DNA from: a virus
Direction: 5' to 3' (one strand)
IMG/VR virus record: IMGVR_UViG_3300036791_000521
Location: 1 to 34,501 of that record
Length of the DNA stretch: 34,501 bases
The notes below the pieces were generated by a model that worked only from the letters and a program-made list of their open reading frames with translations, was not told the origin of the DNA and searched no databases. Shown here one piece after another: positions 24,101 through 30,780 of the stretch; position 1 is the stretch's first letter; the number at the start of each line of letters is the position of its first letter. Position numbers and translations under genes: made by a program.

Positions 24101-24461
24101 GGCGCACCGTGCCCAAGAGACGGTCAAGCTCGGCCGCGTCCAGCTTCAACCACACGCCACGCTCGTCCACCCGAATGGTGAACTCGGTGGCGTCGTCACT
24201 GTTGCTGGACGGTGGTGCCATGATTTGGCTGTCGATAGCCGCCACCGTGGCCTCAGGCGAGGCGACGGCTTTGGCTGGGGCACGCTTTTTGGCGACCTTG
24301 CCGGCGATACGGCTATACGGCATCATGTCGCCAGAACGGCCATCGGGTTGCGGTATGCGGTCACCGAAGTGCTCGCGCGCCTTCATGTGGGCGGCGAGGC
24401 CCGTGCCGTCCGAGACATTCTCGCACTGCGGGCACTTGTACCGCTTGATGGATTCCGTCAT
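24090..24461 (-). CDS. C2H2 zinc-finger protein
   Basis: The 123-aa protein starts at ATG 24461, 8 nt from GGAAGGA. Residues 8-31 (YKCPQCENVSDGTGLAAHMK, then H31) form a C2H2 finger with C10, C13, H25 and H31, followed by a basic Lys/Ala/Pro linker and a C-terminal acidic helix with WLKLDAAELDRLLGTV. C2H2 fingers are unusual in bacteria but known in actinophages, where DNA-binding or host-directed roles are proposed. It has a three-hairpin leader upstream (24462-24552). Confidence 0.72.
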   Translation of the reverse strand: MTESIKRYKCPQCENVSDGTGLAAHMKAREHFGDRIPQPDGRSGDMMPYSRIAGKVAKKRAPAKAVASPEATVAAIDSQIMAPPSSNSDDATEFTIRVDERGVWLKLDAAELDRLLGTVRHGR

Positions 24462-24552
24462 GCACACATCCTTCCTAAGTGTGTGGTACTGCGGTGTTGG
24501 CGATCAACACCCGAAAGCCTCGAGCCATCTCGAGGCAATCGGCTGGCTACCG
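24462..24552 (-). promoter_or_regulatory. Structured leader, family 1 (UU/UU hairpin, mid hairpin, SD hairpin)
   Basis: On the leftward RNA, going toward the gene: hairpin 2 (24511-24542) has outer CCGA/UCGG, a UU/UU internal loop and inner GCCUCGAG/CUCGAGGC around AUGG. Hairpin 1 (24493-24511) pairs GGUGUUG with CAACACC around AUCGC. The SD hairpin (24463-24485) pairs CACACA with UGUGUG and puts AGGAAGGA in its loop, 1 nt before the AUG. Hairpin 2 starts 10 nt after the upstream stop. Confidence 0.8.
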
Positions 24553-24759
24553 CTAGTGGCAGGAGGCGTGCAGGTTGATTAGTTCGCCTACGGTCCTGCG
24601 CCCCACCCGACGAATGCCGTGGCAACAACGCAGGTGATCACCGATGCGCCAGTTGATCTGGCGAACGGCGTGCCGTCGACGCTCAGGCGATAGCCACGCC
24701 AGTGTTTCCAGGCCGCGGCCAATCTCATCGTGCTGCTTGCCATGATGGAGATGCGCCAT
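24553..24759 (-). CDS. Small protein with possible helix-hairpin-helix
   Basis: The 68-aa protein is rich in His, Arg and Cys. Residues 33-62 (AVRQINWRIGDHLRCCHGIR, then RVGRRTVGELINL) look like a helix-hairpin-helix or alpha-CTD-like fold (hydrophobic-GIR-hydrophobic-G), a nucleic-acid-binding motif. Its ATG lies 3 nt after the stop of the preceding gene in the operon, so it is probably coupled to it. Moderate support only. Confidence 0.52.
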   Translation of the reverse strand: MAHLHHGKQHDEIGRGLETLAWLSPERRRHAVRQINWRIGDHLRCCHGIRRVGRRTVGELINLHASCH

Positions 24760-24762
24760 TTA

Positions 24763-24930
24763 TCAACGCAGGGCGTCCGGGTTGATATCCTGAGCGGCCA
24801 AAATGGCCCGAATAAGAGTCATTCGGTCCAAGGCACTTACCCGTTGGGCCTCCTCGAGCAACTGCGCCCTGGTCATACGGTGCAGTCTGCGCTCGTAACC
24901 CAACAGGTCGCGCAGGCTTTCTTTAGCCAT
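24763..24930 (-). CDS. Small helical protein
   Basis: The 55-aa protein starts at ATG 24930 with GGGAG 5 nt upstream; the open frame extends to 24999, but that part overlaps the structured leader. It is two amphipathic charged helices (ESLRDLLGYERRLHRMTRAQ, LLEEAQRVSALDRMTLIRAI). No known motif. It heads a two-gene unit with the downstream 68-aa protein. Confidence 0.66.
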   Translation of the reverse strand: MAKESLRDLLGYERRLHRMTRAQLLEEAQRVSALDRMTLIRAILAAQDINPDALR

Positions 24931-25017
24931 TTGCTCTCCCTTCTGAAAGTTGGTGCCTATCGACACCCGAAAGGCCCGAGCCAAAGACACTCGGACCAAT
25001 CGGCTGCTGATAGGTGA
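24931..25017 (-). promoter_or_regulatory. Structured leader, family 1
   Basis: Hairpin 2 (24967-25003): outer CCGA/UCGG, UU/UU loop, inner GGUCCGAG/CUCGGGCC with one U.G pair. Hairpin 1 (24952-24967): GGUGUC/GGCACC around GAUA, one U.G pair. SD hairpin (24934-24949): CUUUC/GAGAG with one U.G pair around AGAAGG, 3 nt before the AUG. Each wobble is possible only on the leftward RNA; the plus strand would have A-C mismatches. Confidence 0.78.
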
Positions 25018-26829
25018 CTAACTCTGCGCCTTCATTTTGGCGAGAGCCACGTCCCTAAACAACAGAGCCAAATCCCCCGGTACGGCGATTTCTTTGAAGA
25101 ACTCGACGCCGTGAGGATCGGGCTGGGTCACCATGCCGACAACCTGCGAAGTATCGAGGTACGCCAACACGGTGGTAATGCCAAACTCGCGCATGGCCGC
25201 TATGACCAAATCACCCTGCCCGCCGTACCAGTCGCCATCTGTGAGGATGATGACCAGCCGATTGAGAGCCGGGCTATTGGCCAGGTGAGCAAAGGCCTCA
25301 CGGAGCGCCGATTCCGGGTCTGTCCCGCCCCATGCCTGCGGGTGGAACATACGCTGATCGGGACGCTCACCTGGGCGACCCAGCACACGATGGGGACCTG
25401 AGCAGAAGGTGAAGATGGTGGCTTCACCGTCCAGGTCGTCCACTGCGTGCCAGATAGCCCACAATGATTCGGCCAGGTTCAGGGTCACCTTTTGCATCGA
25501 ACCTGAAACATCAATGATGCACACCAACTCCAACTCGCTGGCATCCATCTGCCCAGGCTCATAGCGGTCAAAGAGCGTGTCCGGATCAACCCTGGGGTTG
25601 AGCAGACGTTGCACCTTGATCCGCCCGCTGTTCACACGGCGAACCCAGCCCGGCTCGGTTTCTTCTTTGAAATCGAGCAATGCGTCGGCCACCTCGCGGT
25701 GTAGACGCCGGGCGCCATCGGTGGCTTCTCGATACCGACCTTCGGGCATCACGCCGTCAATGTCGACTCCCGGTCGCCCCCATCGGAGGGCATCCAAGAT
25801 TGATTCGATATCGGCTTTGGCATCCGGGTCTCTCTCGAGCCCCTTTCGCGCCTCGTTCTTTAGCTCCTCCTTGAGTTGCTTTTGATCGAGGGGCTTGGGC
25901 GGGATCGGGTTGTCGCCCGCTCCCGCGCCAGTGCCGGTTGGCTCGTCCCCGCCACCTTCGGCAGGAATGTCGCCCTCCGGGCCATCACCTTCGCCACCGG
26001 CTTTCCCTTTGCCTCCGGTCGCCTCGTCCTCGGCTTCGTCAGCCGTGGGCGGTGCGCCATTGTCATCAGGGAAAGTCTCGGGCTCGCCGCTCGTAAGGAC
26101 ACCGCCACCGCAACCTCCGGGCGGGATATCCAAATCGAACAGCGTGTGCAACCGTTCGAGAATGCTCATGGCCTCGTCGGCCTCATCCTCGCCCGGATCG
26201 GTGAGCCGCTGATACTCACCTACCAACTGCGTGACCTCTTTGGCCGTCGACTCGCCACGGGCGAGCACGAACATGGCGCGAGCGGTATCCCGAATCTGGC
26301 TCGAGAGCCAGGTTCGCCCGGTGACCAGGAGCCAGGCTCCCCCGCCCTCACGCACCTTTATGTGATGCCCGAGAGCAGCCACCAAGTAGTTGCGCCACGG
26401 CGAGAACCGAGCCAGGAGCAATCGCTCCCCGCGTTGGTCCTCGCAGATGTTGTGCAACGGGACAACGCCCTTGAGGAACAGTTGGTCGGCCTCTATAACC
26501 CGAGCCATGAGAGTTGAATCTGTACGGGGGCTAAAGAGGACGTGCATTAGCTCGTGAGCATTGGTGCCCAACCAAACCGCAATGTCCACTTTGCTGATCG
26601 GCAGCGGCATGTGCGCCATCGAAAAGCTGATCCGGTCGCCTTCGAGCGTGGTCCAGGCCGGCGCGGGGCCAGCCGGGACGATGCTCACGGCATCCAGGTC
26701 ATAGGACAGGATTTGATCGGTGAGCCGCAACTCACGGGCCAAACGCTGAAGCCGCAGAACGTCCTGCGGACTATAAGTGTCGGGCAATAGCACCTCGGTG
26801 GTGCCTTGCCGGCCACTTGTACGGTACAT
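25018..26829 (-). CDS. CobT-like protein: HExxH domain plus VWA (MIDAS)
   Basis: The 603-aa protein pairs with the AAA ATPase encoded upstream in the operon. Residues 80-110 contain NAHELMHVLFSPRTD: H92-E-L-M-H96, a metalloprotease-like HExxH. Residues about 250-330 are a Gly/Asp/Glu/Pro-rich acidic linker as in CobT. From about 434 a von Willebrand A domain starts (LELVCIIDVSGSM, D440, then TFCSG, GGTDPE and ILTDGDW), forming the MIDAS metal site. This layout fits the DUF2201-type metallopeptidase/VWA-like family and CobT. Start ATG 26829 lies 5 nt from GGGAG. In phages such AAA/VWA pairs are of uncertain role; remodelling of a host or virion complex is one possibility. Confidence 0.85.
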   Translation of the reverse strand: MYRTSGRQGTTEVLLPDTYSPQDVLRLQRLARELRLTDQILSYDLDAVSIVPAGPAPAWTTLEGDRISFSMAHMPLPISKVDIAVWLGTNAHELMHVLFSPRTDSTLMARVIEADQLFLKGVVPLHNICEDQRGERLLLARFSPWRNYLVAALGHHIKVREGGGAWLLVTGRTWLSSQIRDTARAMFVLARGESTAKEVTQLVGEYQRLTDPGEDEADEAMSILERLHTLFDLDIPPGGCGGGVLTSGEPETFPDDNGAPPTADEAEDEATGGKGKAGGEGDGPEGDIPAEGGGDEPTGTGAGAGDNPIPPKPLDQKQLKEELKNEARKGLERDPDAKADIESILDALRWGRPGVDIDGVMPEGRYREATDGARRLHREVADALLDFKEETEPGWVRRVNSGRIKVQRLLNPRVDPDTLFDRYEPGQMDASELELVCIIDVSGSMQKVTLNLAESLWAIWHAVDDLDGEATIFTFCSGPHRVLGRPGERPDQRMFHPQAWGGTDPESALREAFAHLANSPALNRLVIILTDGDWYGGQGDLVIAAMREFGITTVLAYLDTSQVVGMVTQPDPHGVEFFKEIAVPGDLALLFRDVALAKMKAQS

Positions 26830-26916
26830 GGCTACTCCCTTCAAAGTAGTTGTGCCGGGTACGGGCGATCCGTACCCACAACGCCCCGGCAGAGCCAGGG
26901 CGAAGTGGCTAAGGAC
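26830..26916 (-). promoter_or_regulatory. Structured leader, family 1 (variant stems)
   Basis: Hairpin 2 (26876-26908): outer CCAC/GUGG, UU/UU internal loop, inner CGCCCUGGC/GCCGGGGCG with one U.G pair around UCU. Hairpin 1 (26857-26877): GGGUACGG/CCGUACCC around AUCGC. SD hairpin (26832-26849): CUACU/AGUAG around UUGAAGGG, 2 nt before the AUG. Compared with the CCGA/UCGG leaders both strands of each stem have changed together. Confidence 0.82.
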
Positions 26917-27207
26917 CTATCGCGTTTTACGCCGAGAGGACTTCCTCGGCACGGCCACCCAGGCGGGGGGCCAATCGGGGAACTGCGCCACGACCTTTTC
27001 CCATTTCGGCTCATAGCCCAGGATTCCAGCGGCCTCGGCCATGGCCTTATCGGATTCGTCGGGGCGAGGACCAGGTAGGGCGGTGCGGACACCGCCACCG
27101 GGCCAACCAACATGGAGCACCCATCGGCCATCGTCACCCCGCGCTCCTGGGGAACGCGGTGCCTGCAACGACAACATGGTGGGTTGCGGTGGCGGGGGCT
27201 TTTTCAT
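26917..27207 (-). CDS. Hypothetical protein between the AAA and VWA genes
   Basis: The 96-aa protein starts MKKPPPPQPTMLSLQAPRSP and has a short globular part (AAGILGYEPKWEKVVAQFPD, then WPPAWVAVPRK) and a basic end. Its ATG overlaps the AAA gene stop (ATGA), so it is coupled to the AAA gene, and it precedes the leader of the VWA gene. An adaptor role for the AAA/VWA pair is possible but not shown. Confidence 0.64.
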   Translation of the reverse strand: MKKPPPPQPTMLSLQAPRSPGARGDDGRWVLHVGWPGGGVRTALPGPRPDESDKAMAEAAGILGYEPKWEKVVAQFPDWPPAWVAVPRKSSRRKTR

Positions 27208-28097
27208 GATCCCAGCCGCCAGGATTTCTCCAACTCAGCCACAATGGCTGTGCTGTTCGCCTCGAGGGCTCTCATGATCGGGGACCGCTCTGCCTCGGCA
27301 AAACGGTTCGCAAAGAGTCGAGCCGCCGGATTCCAACCGAAGCGCCAGGTATGGTGCTCCAACTCCATCAGCGCGTTACTGCTGACGGGGGTTTGAATCT
27401 CGGCCAGTGAGCGAATGCCCTCGGCCATGTCCAGCAACCGCTCCGACTTGAGCAGTTTCATTTCAACCTCATGCAGGTAGGGCCACTCGTGCGGCTGCCC
27501 GAATCGGTTGAGCAAGGCCTGGTTCATTCGCACCGTCCCTTCATAAACCCTGCTCGGGTTCATGTTCGCCGCCAACAGCAATGGCTGGGGCCGGCCCAAA
27601 CCACCTGCGCCACCTTTGATGGTTTCGGTGTTCTCAGGCAGGGACATTCGCCGGGTAACAGCCAGCAGTTGGTGAAACCCGGCACTGATTCGAGGGTTAA
27701 CCATGTTGATTTCCTCGATAACTGCTGCGCCGCCGTAGCGGACGACCAACGTAAACTCGCCGTCTACCCAGTGCAGGCCTTTTGGGTCCAACCGCCCGAG
27801 TGTGCTACTCAGGTCCATGGACGCATTGGCCTCGATGATCGCCAGGGGCAATCCGCGTGCGGCGGAATAGGCCCTGAACAGCGTTGACTTGGCCGACCCG
27901 GTCGGGCCAACCAAGAGCACGTTTTCCAAATCCTCGATGGCCGCATCCAGATAATCGAAATCGAGTATGCCCTCGATGTCGCGATGCACATAACGCTTCG
28001 CCAGCACTGGGTCTGGAATCATCTGTTGGACGCGGGCCCGATCAATCTCGGGCACCGTGGATATGTCAAACGTGGGCGTGTCTGCTTTCACAGGCAC
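27204..28097 (-). CDS. MoxR/CobS-type AAA ATPase
   Basis: The 297-aa ATPase has Walker A GPTGSAKST (residues 64-72), AAVIEEINMVNPRI (Walker B with E128/E129 and the CobS-type helix), GFHQLLAVTRRMSLPENTET and LLLAANMNPS (sensor 1), then an arginine-finger region ALLNRFGQPHEWPYLHEVE. This is the MoxR/CobS clade, whose members work with VWA proteins like the downstream gene. GTG 28097 is 4 nt from GGGAGG; GTG 28091 is an alternative. The gene forms one unit with the 96-aa protein downstream. Confidence 0.9.
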   Translation of the reverse strand: MPVKADTPTFDISTVPEIDRARVQQMIPDPVLAKRYVHRDIEGILDFDYLDAAIEDLENVLLVGPTGSAKSTLFRAYSAARGLPLAIIEANASMDLSSTLGRLDPKGLHWVDGEFTLVVRYGGAAVIEEINMVNPRISAGFHQLLAVTRRMSLPENTETIKGGAGGLGRPQPLLLAANMNPSRVYEGTVRMNQALLNRFGQPHEWPYLHEVEMKLLKSERLLDMAEGIRSLAEIQTPVSSNALMELEHHTWRFGWNPAARLFANRFAEAERSPIMRALEANSTAIVAELEKSWRLGS

Positions 28098-28178
28098 AGA
28101 GCCTCCCTTCAAAGGGCTCAAATGGTGTGGGCAATCCACACCCGAAAGGCCCGAGCAAAGATCGGGCCAATCGGCTGT
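28098..28178 (-). promoter_or_regulatory. Structured leader, family 1
   Basis: Hairpin 2 (28142-28174): outer CCGA/UCGG, UU/UU loop, inner GGCCCGA/UCGGGCC. Hairpin 1 (28124-28142): GGUGUGG/CCACACC around AUUGC. SD hairpin (28099-28119): GAGCC/GGCUC around CUUUGAAGGGA, leaving 1 nt before the GUG. The SD-hairpin stem shares no sequence with those of the other leaders yet occupies the same place. Confidence 0.82.
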
Positions 28179-28931
28179 TCACAGCCCTCGCACGTCACCT
28201 GGGCCAGCCGGCCTTTTGGTCGGGGGTGGCGTGGTGGGTACAGGTGTGGTGGCCGGAGCCGACTTCTTGGCTGCGGCTGCCTTGGCTCGAGCCAACTTGA
28301 TGCGGAGTCTTTCCACATGCTCGATGGCTCGAGTCATTCCGACATGGAGCTTGTCCAGGTCGGAGCCTTTGGTGTCGCCGCCGATCCGACTGATCAACTG
28401 CGGGCTCCCGGCTTTGATGTCGTCCAGCACATCGAACTGGGGTTTCACAGGGGTCGTACCACTGCCACCTCGGCCACCGCCTGCTCCTCGAGTGGTAACA
28501 GGCTTGCCCCTTTTGACCTGAACGGCTCTGCGGACTGCCGAGACACTGACCTTGCCAGGCCCGCCCAGACTCTTGCTCAAGTCCTGCAACAGCTTTTCCT
28601 GTTGCGCGACGGTGTCCTTGAGGTTCATGGCCTCACGGTGCGCCGAGAAGGACACATCGGGCACCCGCTTTTCCGGGGGCCACGCCAGGGCGGCGTTACG
28701 GTACGCCTTGAGTGTGTTGGCACTCAGGTTTGCCGTAATCCCTTGTGCGCCAGCGGCGTCCATGATTTCATCGAAACCCTTTTCGCCGGTCGGCACCTTC
28801 TTGGCCAGGGCTTCGGCCAATACCCAGGCCTGCCCTTCCGTTTGCAGTTCCCGCATTGCCTCGACAATGGCCGCGAGGTCCTTGTCGACGGGCTTTGGGG
28901 GCGTTGCGGTTTGTGGCGTTACGTTTGCCAC
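28179..28931 (-). CDS. Predicted DNA-binding or scaffold-like protein
   Basis: The 250-aa protein starts at GTG 28931 with GGGAG upstream. Residues about 68-104 (SANTLKAYRNAALAWPPEKR, then VPDVSFSAHREA) match a motif common in actinobacterial and actinophage proteins, L..YR..A..WP...R....S.H, linked to DNA-binding helix-turn-helix proteins. The middle is Gly/Arg-rich and the C-terminus Lys/Ala/Pro-rich, both likely disordered. A regulatory role is inferred. It is read from its own structured leader. Confidence 0.62.
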   Translation of the reverse strand: MANVTPQTATPPKPVDKDLAAIVEAMRELQTEGQAWVLAEALAKKVPTGEKGFDEIMDAAGAQGITANLSANTLKAYRNAALAWPPEKRVPDVSFSAHREAMNLKDTVAQQEKLLQDLSKSLGGPGKVSVSAVRRAVQVKRGKPVTTRGAGGGRGGSGTTPVKPQFDVLDDIKAGSPQLISRIGGDTKGSDLDKLHVGMTRAIEHVERLRIKLARAKAAAAKKSAPATTPVPTTPPPTKRPAGPGDVRGL

Positions 28932-29017
28932 GGCTCTCTCCCTTCAGTGAGAGTCGGCACGGGCGATCCGTACCCACAACGCCCGGCACGGGGCCGGGCG
29001 AAGTGGCTAAGGACGGC
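28932..29017 (-). promoter_or_regulatory. Structured leader, family 1 (variant stems)
   Basis: Hairpin 2 (28974-29006): outer CCAC/GUGG, UU/UU loop, inner CGCCCGGC/GCCGGGCG around CCCGU. Hairpin 1 (28956-28974): GGUACGG/CCGUGCC around AUCGC with a U.G pair (an A-C mismatch on the plus strand). SD hairpin (28936-28953): CUCUC/GAGAG around ACUGAAGG, 4 nt before the GUG. Confidence 0.82.
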
Positions 29018-29212
29018 CTATTGCACGTCCTTGATCGTCATGATCCAGGGCGGCTCAGCGTCTTGATAATCGGCAACGTCGACCATGACACTGCCGAGCT
29101 TGACCAGCCGGTGCGCCACGAGACAGTGATACGACTGCCCGAAGCCGGGTGCGCCAATCTCTGCGTCATAGAACACTTCTGACCCGCAGGTTGGGCAACG
29201 AAGGTTGCTCAA
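29018..29212 (-). CDS. Small zinc-ribbon protein
   Basis: The 64-aa protein starts at TTG 29212, overlapping the preceding stop as TTGA. LRCPTCGSEVFYDAEIGAPG gives one CxxC pair; YHCLVAH supplies a further Cys and His. The rest (DYQDAEPPWIMTIKDVQ) is a short folded tail. It is the second gene of a two-gene unit and has no leader. Role unknown. Confidence 0.62.
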   Translation of the reverse strand: MSNLRCPTCGSEVFYDAEIGAPGFGQSYHCLVAHRLVKLGSVMVDVADYQDAEPPWIMTIKDVQ

Positions 29213-29469
29213 CGAATCACCGCCAACCGCTTTACGGTGAACTGCGTGCCACGGCGGGTGAGACCCTCGGCTCGAACGGCAGCGCGCCGTTGGTTGCCAT
29301 AGACCTCGACTTGCGGCTCCCGCCCGGCCCGCTCGATCACGAAAACTTCAACGTGATGCTGGCGGACGGTGGGCAGGTGGGCCTTTTGCAGACCCTCGGC
29401 AATGGCCTTGTCCACTGGATCGGCGGGCTTGGCCGTTGCCTCCTTTTTGGCTGGTGCTGGCACAATCAT
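29209..29469 (-). CDS. Small basic hypothetical protein
   Basis: The 86-aa protein begins MIVPAPAKKEATAKPADPVD and has an alpha/beta second half (HHVEVFVIERAGREPQVEVY). The ATG at 29469 is preceded by AGAAGGGAA. Its first three codons (ATG ATT GTG) and leader are the same as those of the next upstream gene (29983), although the proteins are otherwise different, so the start region rather than the protein is conserved. Function unknown. Confidence 0.62.
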   Translation of the reverse strand: MIVPAPAKKEATAKPADPVDKAIAEGLQKAHLPTVRQHHVEVFVIERAGREPQVEVYGNQRRAAVRAEGLTRRGTQFTVKRLAVIR

Positions 29470-29548
29470 TTCCCTTCTGTGAGTGTGTGCCGGTGTGGGG
29501 AATCCACACCCGAAAGCCTCGAGCCATCTCGAGGCAATCGGCTGGGGA
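29470..29548 (-). promoter_or_regulatory. Structured leader, family 1 with start-codon hairpin
   Basis: Hairpin 2 (29510-29541) is identical to that at 24511-24542. Hairpin 1 (29492-29510): GGUGUGG/CCACACC around AUUCC. The last hairpin (29459-29491) pairs GGCACA with UGUGCC and encloses the GAAGGGAA Shine-Dalgarno and the AUG itself; its 3' arm lies inside the first codons. This differs from most other leaders, where the AUG is just outside the stem. Confidence 0.76.
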
Positions 29549-29983
29549 CTACAAAAGCTCCAGCGGGCTGACGTGGCCGGTTGGGTGGAAATGCACCCGT
29601 TCGCCAGCCGCGTAGTTCAAATCCCCGCCGTGCAAACCGATATGCATTTCATCGGTTTGTGCACCGGGAAGATGTATGCCGTGGTCAGCCTCGAGGTGGC
29701 TGCCAAGGACATAGGCATCTGGCCGGTTGAGCACCTCGAGCAGGTCGAATGGGAGTTCGGGGGCCGGACCGTATTCGGTGGCCCCATTCTCCCAATCCTG
29801 AAACCAGGCTTCGGCTGCCCGTTGCGAGGAATCTGCATTGCAGATGCCACAGCCCAACTCGTCACAAGTCAGGCCACGGTCATTCTGCCAATCACGCCGA
29901 CTGGCAATATGATCCTCGCAATACTCGATCAAAGCGCCGAGCACCTTGATCCGTTGCCCATTGGTTAGGGGTTGCACAATCAT
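29549..29983 (-). CDS. Hypothetical protein, 144 aa
   Basis: The protein starts MIVQPLTNGQRIKVLGALIE, continues with a helical region containing three Cys (CEDHI, CDELGCGICNAD), and ends in a His-rich stretch (DEMHIGLHGGDLNYAAGERV, then HFHPTGHVSPLELL). The Cys and His residues could bind a metal, but the pattern is not one I recognise. It stands alone in its unit behind a family 1 leader. Confidence 0.64.
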   Translation of the reverse strand: MIVQPLTNGQRIKVLGALIEYCEDHIASRRDWQNDRGLTCDELGCGICNADSSQRAAEAWFQDWENGATEYGPAPELPFDLLEVLNRPDAYVLGSHLEADHGIHLPGAQTDEMHIGLHGGDLNYAAGERVHFHPTGHVSPLELL

Positions 29984-30057
29984 TTCCCTTCTGTGAGTGT
30001 GCCGGTACGGTCGATCCGTACCCGCAACCTGCCCGACCGAGGCCGGGCAGGAGGCGG
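29984..30057 (-). promoter_or_regulatory. Structured leader, family 1 with start-codon hairpin
   Basis: Hairpin 2 (30022-30057): outer CCGC/GCGG, CU/UU internal loop, inner CCUGCCCG/CGGGCAGG; it begins directly after the upstream stop codon. Hairpin 1 (30004-30022): GGUACGG/CCGUACC around AUCGA. The last hairpin (29974-30002) pairs GCACA with UGUGC around the SD and AUG. Confidence 0.78.
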
Positions 30058-30243
30058 CTATGAATACCGTTTGCGGAATCCGCCGGCTCGAGCATGGACG
30101 GACCTGTGCAGGTCACCGCCCCGTGGCCCGTGAGACTTGTTGGTCTCCGGGCAATGCCACTTGCCACCGGATGGAAACTTGGTGCGCCCGCAGTAAGGAC
30201 ATTGGGGAGCCGTCTTAGGTGAATACCCCTTTGCCCTAGTCAT
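30058..30243 (-). CDS. Small zinc-ribbon basic protein
   Basis: The 61-aa protein (ATG 30243) has APQCPYCGRTKFPSGGKWHC: CxxC plus a later Cys, then a basic tail rich in His and Arg. This is a typical small phage zinc-ribbon that may bind nucleic acid. It overlaps the 34-aa gene upstream by 8 nt and relies on it for translation. Confidence 0.62.
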   Translation of the reverse strand: MTRAKGYSPKTAPQCPYCGRTKFPSGGKWHCPETNKSHGPRGGDLHRSVHARAGGFRKRYS

Positions 30244-30340
30244 CGTCCTGCTCACCCATGTCGATGAGTAGTGCAATGGCCTCGGTGCGGGTGTAGCCGC
30301 CCTCGTCAATAAGGGCGGCAACCTTTTCTTTAAAGGTCAT
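30236..30340 (-). CDS. 34-aa acidic helical protein
   Basis: The frame MTFKEKVAALIDEGGYTRTE, then AIALLIDMGEQDDD, follows AGGAG held in an SD hairpin 5 nt before the ATG. It reads as a UBA-like or small helical bundle with an acidic end. The good ribosome site, leader and 8-nt overlap with the next gene support a real gene despite its size. Confidence 0.6.
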   Translation of the reverse strand: MTFKEKVAALIDEGGYTRTEAIALLIDMGEQDDD

Positions 30341-30433
30341 TTTGGTTGTGCTCCTTCCACACAAAGAGAAACGCCGTTTGTCTCTCTGCATGGCCGTTGC
30401 CCCGGCCACTGTGGGCCGGGGCTCCGGGTGCTC
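30341..30433 (-). promoter_or_regulatory. Structured leader, family 2 (GC hairpin, GAGAGAC hairpin, SD hairpin)
   Basis: First hairpin (30399-30422): GCCCCGGCC/GGCCGGGGC. Second (30366-30386): GAGAGAC/GUUUCUC with one G.U pair, possible only on the leftward RNA. SD hairpin (30346-30364): UUGUG/CACAA with UGGAAGGAG in the loop. Same three-hairpin order as family 1 but no shared sequence. Confidence 0.8.
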
Positions 30434-30694
30434 CTAGTCGACTCGCCAGGCCGTCAATAGGTCGGCCAGGCTCTTGTATTCGATGGTCTCAATGTCCGTG
30501 AAACGGCCCGGCCCCTTCTCGACCGAAAAGGTAATCATGTTGCCGACAAAGACCTTCAGGCTGTGCCCGTCGATCAAGAATCCGCAACGCCGTGAAGGGG
30601 TCGGTACCCGCTCCACGAGGGGCAGTAGAGGCCAATGGGGCCAATCGTCGGGGGAGGCGGCGAACGCCGTTTCCCGGCTATTGGTAGGTGCCAT
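30434..30694 (-). CDS. Hypothetical protein, 86 aa
   Basis: The protein (ATG 30694; a longer frame to 30727 would run into the leader) has a proline/tryptophan-rich start (ASPDDWPHWPLLPLVERVP) and a beta/alpha end (KVFVGNMITFSVEKGPGRFT, then SLADLLTAWRVD). I recognise no family. It is a single-gene unit with a family 2 leader. Confidence 0.62.
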   Translation of the reverse strand: MAPTNSRETAFAASPDDWPHWPLLPLVERVPTPSRRCGFLIDGHSLKVFVGNMITFSVEKGPGRFTDIETIEYKSLADLLTAWRVD

Positions 30695-30780
30695 TTTGTG
30701 TTCCTTCCACACAATGAGAGACGCCAAATGTCTCTCTGCATGGCCGTTGCCCCGGCCACTGTGGGCCGGGGCTCCGGGTG
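30695..30780 (-). promoter_or_regulatory. Structured leader, family 2
   Basis: GC hairpin (30749-30772) is identical to that at 30399-30422. Second hairpin (30716-30736): GAGAGAC/GUCUCUC, perfect. SD hairpin (30696-30714): UUGUG/CACAA around UGGAAGGAA, 1 nt before the AUG. The first part of the leader is a near-exact copy of 30366-30422, so it is a recent duplicate. Confidence 0.82.

Noticed and set aside
25876-26517. 213-aa plus-strand frame opposite the VWA gene
   Set aside because: The complementary strand carries HExxH and MIDAS motifs in one continuous frame, so the plus-strand frame is a shadow.
27984-29066. 360-aa plus-strand frame opposite the AAA and 250-aa genes
   Set aside because: It is a shadow of GC-rich leftward genes that carry Walker motifs and good ribosome sites; the plus frame crosses two structured leaders and has no family signal.
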